Below, in pieces: positions 1-5,319 of a stretch of 7,994 bases of DNA. The stretch comes from DATAXP01 sp036272935 (lineage in GTDB: Bacteria > Planctomycetota > Planctomycetia > Pirellulales > PNKZ01). The notes below the pieces were generated by a model. It did not search any database, was not told the DNA's origin, and saw nothing but the letters and a program-made list of their open reading frames with translations. A program made the position numbers and the translations under genes. Positions within the stretch are counted from its first letter, which is position 1; each line of letters begins with the position of its first letter. Location of the stretch: positions 1 to 7,994 of the forward strand of contig DATAXP010000115.1 of the NCBI GenBank assembly GCA_036272935.1, written 5' to 3'.

Positions 1-272
1 CGGCCGACGTCTCGCTTGCCCATCGTCGCGCTGTGCAGGTCCAGGTGCGTCACCAGCACGTCGCAGCGCAGCGTGCCGTGTGGCAGCGTGTGCTCGCGGC
101 ACTCGCTTCGCGTCGCCCAGTTGTTGAACCGCACCACCACGTCGCTTTCGGCGATGCGCGGCGTGCTCTCGGCCTCCACCGCGCCGTTGCCGACGATCGC
201 GATCCGCTCGGCCGAGCCGAATACGCGCCGCATCGCGTCACGGTTCCAGATCGTCAATTCGTCGATCGGCAT
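1..272 (-). CDS. Sialyltransferase (GT29)-like protein, N-terminal part, cut by window edge
   Basis: An open minus-strand frame starts at the ATG at 272-270 and stays open to the left edge, giving about 90 residues of a longer protein. After roughly 20 residues it reads RIAIVGNGAVEAESTPRIAE and then SDVVVRFNNWATR. This arrangement, a hydrophobic strand ending in VGNG followed by a D-VVVRFN stretch, resembles sialylmotif L of GT29 sialyltransferases, which bind CMP-sialic acid. A later stretch, CDVLVTHLDLHS, looks like a second core strand. There is no signal peptide or membrane segment, so a cytoplasmic enzyme is likely. It begins 22 bases after the stop of the GT4 gene, with only a weak purine-rich stretch (GACGAGG) ahead of the start, which suggests co-transcription. 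The catalytic part and sialylmotif S lie outside the window, so donor and acceptor cannot be deduced. The coding call is fairly firm; the family call is moderate. Confidence 0.68.
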   Translation of the reverse strand, partial: MPIDELTIWNRDAMRRVFGSAERIAIVGNGAVEAESTPRIAESDVVVRFNNWATRSECREHTLPHGTLRCDVLVTHLDLHSATMGKRDVG

Positions 273-294
273 CGCGGCGGCGCCTCGTCTGGTG

Positions 295-1302
295 TTAGTT
301 GAGCTGGCTGAAGAACTCTCCCCAGCCCGCCTTGGCCTGCGCCATGCCCCATTTTGCATCGAGCCAGTCGCGAGCCGCCGCGGCCATCTGCCGCCGCTCC
401 TGGTGCTCGAACGCGGTGCGTGAAGCGTAATACACAAACTCACGCTGGTCGCGGCACAGATAGCCGGTCTGCCCATGCTCGACCACCTCGCGCCAGCCGC
501 CGCGGTCGTCGACAATCAATACGCTGCCGCTCGACATCGCCTCGAACGCCACCCGCGGCAGGTTCTCGTAGGTGTCGGTCATCTGAATGATGCAATCGCT
601 GTGGGCATACACCTGCTGCGCGGGGATCGACCCGGCGGGATAGCCCTTGATCCAGCTTGGCTCGGTGCCGACTTTCCTGCGAATGCGATCGTTGATTCCC
701 AGGACGACTCCTTCCTTGAGCACCGGGGCGACCATCGTCTCGTACACCCAAAGCTGCGCCTGGTGAAACTTGTCGGCATCCTCGCGGCTCACTCGGCCAA
801 AGCGGAAGCGGTCGCGCGGCCGCTCGGCGATGAACGGGAAATCGGCGGCGTGAAAGTACGGCCGCACCTTAAACGGCCGGAAGCACGGATTGGCCTCGAC
901 GAGCCGATCCTTGACTTTCGCTATGGCGTGATCGGTCTGGTAAAGGAACTGATCGATTAGCCCTTGGCGATGGGCGGCGATCTCGGCGTCGAACAGCCAG
1001 GTCATGCAATTGACGAACGTCGTGCTGCGGGCGTGCTCCTTGATCTGGGGCAGGTGCTTGAGGAATTCGCCGTTGCAGTACGAGATGACGTGCATGCCGC
1101 GGCAGGCCCGCCAATCACGCGGCTCGTGAATCACGCAGCCACGCTCCTCCATGCGCATCGCTTGCAAGTTGGCGTCGAGGGTGCCGGTGTGGATCAGATG
1201 AACCTGCAACCCAAGCGCCTGCCAGCAGTGAATCTGATGATCCAACTCCGTATCCGCCCCACCCACCTTCGACGGAAACCCAATGACACAGAGGTCATTC
1301 AT
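295..1302 (-). CDS. Glycosyltransferase, GT4 type (GT-B fold)
   Basis: This 335-residue protein is a probable retaining glycosyltransferase that transfers a sugar from a nucleotide donor to an unknown acceptor in the cytoplasm. The N-terminal half opens with a short strand and a GGADTEL motif (about residues 14-20), the usual GGxE/D-type site near the start of GT4 enzymes, followed by a Rossmann-like region (HVISYCNGEF at about 71-80). The linker FGRVSRED (168-175) leads to the C-terminal donor-binding half, which holds an intact E-x7-E motif (E246 to E254 in YENLPRVAFEAMSSG) and the typical GGWREVVEHGQTGYLC segment (268-283). Length is slightly short for the family but both halves are present. 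No signal peptide is seen. Its ATG overlaps the stop of the upstream STN-like gene by 8 bases, suggesting translational coupling; the next glycosyltransferase follows 22 bases downstream. The acceptor could be the serine linkers of the large protein in the same operon, but this is inference. Confidence 0.88.
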   Translation of the reverse strand: MNDLCVIGFPSKVGGADTELDHQIHCWQALGLQVHLIHTGTLDANLQAMRMEERGCVIHEPRDWRACRGMHVISYCNGEFLKHLPQIKEHARSTTFVNCMTWLFDAEIAAHRQGLIDQFLYQTDHAIAKVKDRLVEANPCFRPFKVRPYFHAADFPFIAERPRDRFRFGRVSREDADKFHQAQLWVYETMVAPVLKEGVVLGINDRIRRKVGTEPSWIKGYPAGSIPAQQVYAHSDCIIQMTDTYENLPRVAFEAMSSGSVLIVDDRGGWREVVEHGQTGYLCRDQREFVYYASRTAFEHQERRQMAAAARDWLDAKWGMAQAKAGWGEFFSQLN

Positions 1303-1969
1303 GACGTTCGTACTTCCTTATGTCGCCAACCGAGAAATCGAGGGATGGCATGACAAGATTGTTTCCTTTTCGCGGATTGTCGAGAACTTGGTCCAAGCAG
1401 ACAAGTTCCAGTCGGCAATCCTGATCCTCGACACCTTCGATCAATACTTCGAGCAACGAAACGTCGCCGTCCACATTTAGATGAATTTTTAACTTACTGG
1501 ACTGAGTGCGAAATCCAATCATTTCAACGCAACCAATGCCTGAAAACACTCGCCCCGCGAATTGATGCATGAACGCGTCCAACGTGCCGTGGAACGACGG
1601 CGCGTGAATCTTTTCCTCGAAGGCGTCCATGATGTGTTGAGCCATCGGGGCAATCCAGACCACGCCCCGCTTTGTTATTCGCGCCTGCATTCCCGGATGC
1701 TGCTCGGCGACTAAATCGAACACCTCTCCCAAACTCGTGGCCTTCAAAATGTTGATGTCGTGGAGGGTTAAGTCTGTCGCAATATGTGAATGACAAACCA
1801 AATGCAGCGGGAATCGCGCCCTTGCCGCCAATTGCGAAACCAATTCGGTCAAGCGGATGGCCTCGTGGCGCATCGCTGGAACCGGAACATCGCGCCAGAA
1901 CATTGGCGAGCTCGGTGCCGCTGCCGGCAATACGGACATCACTGCTGTGGCGAGTGCCAGTGCAAGCAT
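1295..1969 (-). CDS. Predicted exported protein with two tandem STN-like (secretin N0-type) repeats
   Basis: A 224-residue protein of no recognised named family. Residues 1-18 are hydrophobic and end in an AAAP stretch, consistent with a Sec signal peptide that lacks an obvious basic start (the true start could lie slightly differently). The rest reads as two similar units. Unit 1 (about 38-108) runs LTELVSQLAARARFPL, then TLHDINILKATSLGEVFDLV, ending in GVVWIAP. Unit 2 (about 129-195) runs LDAFMHQFAGRVFSGI, then KIHLNVDGDVSLLEVLIEGV. Each fits the helix-strand-strand-helix-strand plan of STN domains, which occur at the N-termini of secretins and TonB-dependent receptors. No secretin barrel or TonB plug follows. 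It lies 17 bases after the large modular gene and overlaps the GT4 gene by 8 bases. GC content is lower than in the flanking glycosyltransferase and aspS genes. The gene is well supported; the domain call rests on pattern reading alone. Confidence 0.75.
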   Translation of the reverse strand: MLALALATAVMSVLPAAAPSSPMFWRDVPVPAMRHEAIRLTELVSQLAARARFPLHLVCHSHIATDLTLHDINILKATSLGEVFDLVAEQHPGMQARITKRGVVWIAPMAQHIMDAFEEKIHAPSFHGTLDAFMHQFAGRVFSGIGCVEMIGFRTQSSKLKIHLNVDGDVSLLEVLIEGVEDQDCRLELVCLDQVLDNPRKGNNLVMPSLDFSVGDIRKYERHE

Positions 1970-1986
1970 TTCGAAGATTCCGATAC

Positions 1987-4908
1987 TTATGGAGAGAGGA
2001 TGCTGATCGATATTAGGCCATTGTCCGGCCAGTTTTTCGCTTCTACATCTATAAAGAATTTGGCCGCGGGATACGAATTTCCGTTAAGCGAGAATGTCGT
2101 CGTGAAACCGTGGCATTTGAGGCTTACGACCACCGAGCTGAATTCAGGAATCTGGCCATTGTCTCGTTTGATCGCAAGGACGTTATTGTAGCCGTATTGG
2201 AGCAGCGTAAACTGCTTCCACTGAGTCTGCTGGCCATTATTCAAAGGTGGATTTTGTGGAGCCGTCCAAGTTATTGGACCGATGCGGTCAAGCTTGTAGC
2301 CGCTGTAGAGCTCGTCGTCGGGCTCGCCGATGTCTTTTTGCCCCTGCGCCTTTGAAAACAATCCATTTCCGTTGGAAAGAAACTCCTGAACGACCAGCGA
2401 ACCATTGTAGACATCGCTAAGCAGGTTTCCTACTTGATCGTGAAATTCGATCACCGTGTCTTTGTAGGCGCGAGTGCCGATATTTCCGGAAAGGCCACCG
2501 ATGGTGTTGATGCACTCCACCGTCACGTCGGCATCCCTCGTATACGACACCGGTACAACAACCACCACCTGCGTTGCGCCGACCACCTTGTTATTGTGCG
2601 TGGCTTGGAGTGTCGTGTCGCCGTTGGGAAACGCCGCGACTGGCGTCATGCCTCCAGCTTGCGAGCCGGCGACGTAAATTTCGACTTTTCCGGCCGCGGC
2701 GTCGACGACTTTCGAACCGGCGACCGTCGCGCGATTGAAACCGGGAGTGGTTTGGTCGATCTCGAACTTAACATTCCCTGCTTCGCCCGCCGGCGTGACG
2801 GTCGCGGTTGCTGTCGCTTTCACCGGAGATGCCGTGGCTAGCAGCGTATATCCCGTCGTGATCGGGTTTTGGTCGAAGTTTACGGTGACAGCCGCGGAAC
2901 TCGAGCTTGACGAACTATTTGAGCTGCTGCTGGGGCTGCTTGTCGAGCTGCTGGAGGTCGAGGAGGTGCTTTGGCTGCTGGACGATGAGCTGCTCGACGA
3001 GCTGCTGCTGGAGGAACTCGACGACGATGCGGTCGTTGATGAGCTCGACGATGGCGAGCTCGACGACGGCGCGCTGGAGGAGCTCGATGGCTGCCCAGAG
3101 CTGGAGCTGGGCTGTGCGGAGCTTGAGCTGGAACTCGATGGCGAGCTCGTTGAACTGCTGCTCGACGAGCTGCCGCGGTAGCGCGAATCGGCCCAGGCGG
3201 ACAGTTCACTCAGCTCGGCGTCGCTCAGCGCGCGGCTGAAGATCATGAACTCGGCAATCTGCACCTGCGCCTGGAACTGCTGCGTGCTGTCCTGGTTCTC
3301 GCCGGTGACCGACCAGCCGTTGTCGTTCGACCCCGCACCTTGGACATTGTCGTTGAGGTCGACCGTATCCTTAAGTGTCCCGTCGCGGTAGAAGCGCACC
3401 TGGTTATCGCCCCAGATGCCCGCCATGATGTAAAGCCGGCCGGGGTCCGCGCTGTCGTCATCGCTGGCCGATTGGACATCGACTGTCGATGTGCCCGCAT
3501 ACGCATCCATGCGGTCATCGGTGACGCCGGTGCCGAGGCCAATCTCCATTTGAGGGCCGACGACCGCCTTGCCCACGATGCGCCCGCCGCCGCCCAACGG
3601 GATCATGACACCGAAAATCGTCGCGGGAGTCGCGGGGCTGGCGGTAAACAGGCTGTCGGCCAGCGACAGGTACGGGTTCGACTCGCCGAACTCGACCACC
3701 GGCCAGCCGTTGACCACGCCGGTCTTGAGCGACGGGCGCAAGGAAACGTCGCTGGCATCGAAATGGCGGGATGCGTGTCCCGAGCGATCGTTCCAGCGGC
3801 CCACCGGATCGTTATTGGCGTGCGCGCGCAGCGTGCCGGCGCTGTCTTGAAAGACGCCGTCGCTGGCCGAACCCCAGAATTCCAGGCCGGGAATCTCGGT
3901 CGGATCAAATGGGCCAGCCGAGCTGCTCGATACGGACGAGGAGCTCGTCGAAGGCGATGAACTGGAATGCGACGAGCTCGATGGGCGGGACGAACTGCTG
4001 CTCGAGCTGCTTGGCGTATGGCTCGACGAGGAACTGGGCTGGTAAGAACTGCTCGACGAGTGCGACCCTGATGACGAGCTCGATGCCAATGTGCTGGAGG
4101 ACGAACTGGACGAGGAGGAACTTGGCGGCGACGAGCTCGACGAGGAACTGCTCGACGGTTGCTGGTACGTGAACGCCGCGCACACGCTGTGGCTGAGACC
4201 GTCGGGGTTGGCGACGCGCACGGCCGTCGGCCCGGCGGTGCCGGCAGGTGTGGTCGCCGAGATGGTTTGCAGCGACACGCTGTCGACGGTGGCAAACTGG
4301 TTGCCGAGCGCGACGTTGGCACCGGGTTGAAAGCCATCGCCGGTGATTGTGACCGCGGTGCCACCATCGCTGCTGCCGGCCGCCGGTGAGACATTGTCGA
4401 TCAGCGGACCGAACGAGTAACCATTAGCGAGCGTTGCCGAGTCGCCGCCGGGATTGGTGACGGTGACATCGACTGTGCCGTAGGCGTAGTCGGGCGCCAA
4501 ACAGGTGATCGAGCTGCCGTCGCTGGCGATGGAGACGTTCGCAGCCTGTTGCATCCCGAACATGACGGTCGCGCCGGCTTGAAAGCCTTGGCCATAAATC
4601 ACCACCGCCGTGCCACCCGACATTGGCCCGGATAAAGGACTGACGCTGGTGATTGCCGGGCCAAAGAAGTAGCTGTTGGTATCGGAGCTGCCATCGGGAT
4701 TGGCGACCACCACGTCGGCCGCGCCATAACTGCCGGCCGGCGCCGTGCAGGTGATCGTTTGGCTGTCGCCGCTGACGGAGACGTTCATCGCGGCGACTCC
4801 GCCAAAAGTGACCGTCGCCCCAGCGAGGAAGCCTGAGCCCGAAATGCTGACCCGCGTCCCGCCGGTCATCGACTCCGTGGCGGAAATGACTTGGTCGATC
4901 GATGGCAT
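1987..4908 (-). CDS. Modular IPT/TIG - serine linker - LamG-like - serine linker protein
   Basis: A 973-residue, probably extracellular or surface protein. In order: three IPT/TIG immunoglobulin-like repeats (about 3-82, 84-167, 168-248), each with the signature GGT-V-ISG-GF--GA-V-FG and an ANPDG/TNPGG turn near its end; serine linker 1 (251-330); a concanavalin-like LamG-type domain (about 335-578) opening with IPGLEFWG, then RWNDRSG (371-377), and closing with FSRALSDAELSEL; serine linker 2 (580-671); and about 300 unassigned C-terminal residues that start with an Ig-like beta-rich stretch. IPT and LamG modules usually bind carbohydrate or protein partners outside the cell. The start is well fixed: AAAGGGGAACAG precedes the ATG with ideal spacing, and the first IPT domain begins immediately. 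There is therefore no signal peptide, which is odd for such an architecture; a C-terminal or non-Sec route is possible. The lower GC of the C-terminal part suggests a different origin. The STN-like protein and two glycosyltransferases follow in the same orientation. Confidence 0.92.
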   Translation of the reverse strand: MPSIDQVISATESMTGGTRVSISGSGFLAGATVTFGGVAAMNVSVSGDSQTITCTAPAGSYGAADVVVANPDGSSDTNSYFFGPAITSVSPLSGPMSGGTAVVIYGQGFQAGATVMFGMQQAANVSIASDGSSITCLAPDYAYGTVDVTVTNPGGDSATLANGYSFGPLIDNVSPAAGSSDGGTAVTITGDGFQPGANVALGNQFATVDSVSLQTISATTPAGTAGPTAVRVANPDGLSHSVCAAFTYQQPSSSSSSSSSPPSSSSSSSSSSTLASSSSSGSHSSSSSYQPSSSSSHTPSSSSSSSSRPSSSSHSSSSPSTSSSSVSSSSAGPFDPTEIPGLEFWGSASDGVFQDSAGTLRAHANNDPVGRWNDRSGHASRHFDASDVSLRPSLKTGVVNGWPVVEFGESNPYLSLADSLFTASPATPATIFGVMIPLGGGGRIVGKAVVGPQMEIGLGTGVTDDRMDAYAGTSTVDVQSASDDDSADPGRLYIMAGIWGDNQVRFYRDGTLKDTVDLNDNVQGAGSNDNGWSVTGENQDSTQQFQAQVQIAEFMIFSRALSDAELSELSAWADSRYRGSSSSSSSTSSPSSSSSSSAQPSSSSGQPSSSSSAPSSSSPSSSSSTTASSSSSSSSSSSSSSSSSSQSTSSTSSSSTSSPSSSSNSSSSSSSAAVTVNFDQNPITTGYTLLATASPVKATATATVTPAGEAGNVKFEIDQTTPGFNRATVAGSKVVDAAAGKVEIYVAGSQAGGMTPVAAFPNGDTTLQATHNNKVVGATQVVVVVPVSYTRDADVTVECINTIGGLSGNIGTRAYKDTVIEFHDQVGNLLSDVYNGSLVVQEFLSNGNGLFSKAQGQKDIGEPDDELYSGYKLDRIGPITWTAPQNPPLNNGQQTQWKQFTLLQYGYNNVLAIKRDNGQIPEFSSVVVSLKCHGFTTTFSLNGNSYPAAKFFIDVEAKNWPDNGLISISILSP
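2896..3171 (-). repeat. Serine linker 2 (coding low-complexity tract)
   Basis: About 92 codons, mostly serine with occasional Pro, Thr, Ala, Gln, Gly and Asn. It joins the LamG-like domain to the C-terminal region. The longest pure run is 18 serines (2974-3027), written with TCG, TCC, TCA, AGC and AGT codons mixed together. The mixture argues that serine identity, not a simple DNA microsatellite, is being maintained. Confidence 0.93.
3919..4158 (-). repeat. Serine linker 1 (coding low-complexity tract)
   Basis: About 80 codons, nearly all serine, broken mainly by Pro, His, Thr, Tyr, Arg and Gly. It joins the third IPT domain to the LamG-like domain. At the DNA level it is an imperfect array of AGC/TCG codons, seen on the plus strand as repeated GAGCTCGACGA-type words. 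Such tracts are usually extended, flexible spacers and are possible sites of O-linked glycosylation. Confidence 0.93.
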
Positions 4909-4930
4909 CTGTTCCCCTTTGATTGATCGA
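4909..4930 (-). promoter_or_regulatory. Ribosome binding site fixing the start of the modular protein
   Basis: Read on the minus strand, the bases before the ATG at 4908 are AATCAAAGGGGAACAG. The GGGGA core lies about 5 bases from the start codon, a strong Shine-Dalgarno match. It decides the start, and so supports the absence of an N-terminal signal peptide. I see no convincing promoter in the adjoining bases. Confidence 0.7.
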
Positions 4931-5013
4931 GATTCAAACCGAGCGCATCAAGCAACAACAGCGGGGGCGGCGGAGTTTACTGATTTCGACAACAACCGAA
5001 AGAATGAAAGTAG

Positions 5014-5031
5014 GCCACCCGCGTCGGTGGC
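5014..5031. other. GC-rich hairpin
   Basis: GCCACC (5014-5019) pairs perfectly with GGTGGC (5026-5031) around the 6-base loop CGCGTC. On the plus strand it is followed by TGTTTTC, giving a weak terminator look, but no plus-strand gene ends here. It could be an untranslated-leader structure or one copy of a dispersed palindrome. Function unknown. Confidence 0.5.
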
Positions 5032-5115
5032 TGTTTTCGCCGTGGAACCTGTGACTTCGCAGAGATATGCTTTCGCTTGATGGCGAGATTGCAGACGGAG
5101 GAAGTTGCACGGCCT

Positions 5116-5211
5116 GCCGAGACCAAAAAACGACGCGAGTATTTTGGTCTTACCCCCCCCTGGGACCCTCAGGAACCAAAAAATAAACTCGGCGAGTTTT
5201 TTGGTCTCGGC
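5116..5211. repeat. 96-base near-palindromic element with 16-base terminal inverted repeats
   Basis: The ends are perfect inverted repeats: GCCGAGACCAAAAAAC (5116-5131) and its complement GTTTTTTGGTCTCGGC (5196-5211). The similarity continues inwards with small gaps (GCGAGTATTTTGGTC against CCGAGTTTATTTTTTGGTTCC on the complement). Each arm also folds on itself: GACCAAAA with TTTTGGTC on the left (5122-5129 and 5142-5149), and ACTC-GGC-GAGT flanked by A and T runs on the right. The centre has a run of eight C (5153-5160) and a small CCTGGG/CCTCAGG-type hairpin. No reading frame is apparent. It resembles a MITE or REP-like mobile palindrome, but could instead act as a transcription barrier between the divergent units. 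Confidence 0.7.
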
Positions 5212-5241
5212 CCAACAAACGCGACGACCGTCCCGGCACCT

Positions 5242-5269
5242 TTGCGCTGCTGCATGTGGCACGTAGAAT
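5242..5269 (+). promoter_or_regulatory. Candidate sigma70-like promoter for aspS
   Basis: TTGCGC (5242-5247), 16 bases, then TAGAAT (5264-5269). The -10 is good and the -35 matches only in TTG. It would give a leader of roughly 40 bases before the TTG start at 5317. Confidence 0.4.
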
Positions 5270-5307
5270 GTCGCACTTCGGCGTTCCAACGACTTTTCAC
5301 ACGCGCG

Positions 5308-5319
5308 AGGGCGGCATTG
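5308..5319 (+). promoter_or_regulatory. Ribosome binding site and TTG start of aspS
   Basis: GAGGG at 5307-5311 lies 5 bases ahead of TTG at 5317-5319. From this codon the protein reads LLRTHTCGELRREHVG, which matches the usual beginning of bacterial AspRS (M-RTH-CG-L). Upstream in-frame ATG codons (5077, 5080, 5254) would add residues unlike any AspRS N-terminus. Confidence 0.75.

Larger units (their letters stand above)
4909..5316. other. Divergent intergenic region between the minus-strand operon and aspS
   Basis: These 408 bases separate two divergent genes and show no credible protein-coding content, although the aspS frame happens to stay open through much of it. It holds the ribosome binding site of the modular gene, a GC-rich hairpin (5014-5031), a 96-base palindromic element (5116-5211), and a candidate aspS promoter and ribosome binding site (5242-5316). 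The promoter of the minus-strand operon must lie here too if the operon starts at 4908, but no strong sigma70 match was found by eye. Confidence 0.7.

Noticed and set aside
2735..3181. Plus-strand frame encoding a Leu/Glu/Asp-rich product
   Set aside because: It is the antisense reading of the serine linker 2 codons; its acidic, leucine-rich composition follows directly from AGC/TCG codons on the other strand.
2896..4158. CRISPR-like or tandem-repeat array in the GAGCTCGACGA-rich stretches
   Set aside because: The repeated words follow the serine codon pattern in frame and have no constant-length spacers.
3603..4394. 263-codon minus-strand frame rich in Arg, Pro and Ala
   Set aside because: Out-of-frame shadow of the IPT, linker and LamG coding region.
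5257..5273. Sigma54-like promoter (TGGCAC ... ) upstream of aspS
   Set aside because: The -24 box looks right, but at the required spacing the -12 dinucleotide is GT, not GC; a sigma70-type reading fits better.
5077..5316. 80-codon in-frame extension of aspS
   Set aside because: Unlike AspRS N-termini, passes through the palindromic element, and a better start with a ribosome binding site lies at 5317.
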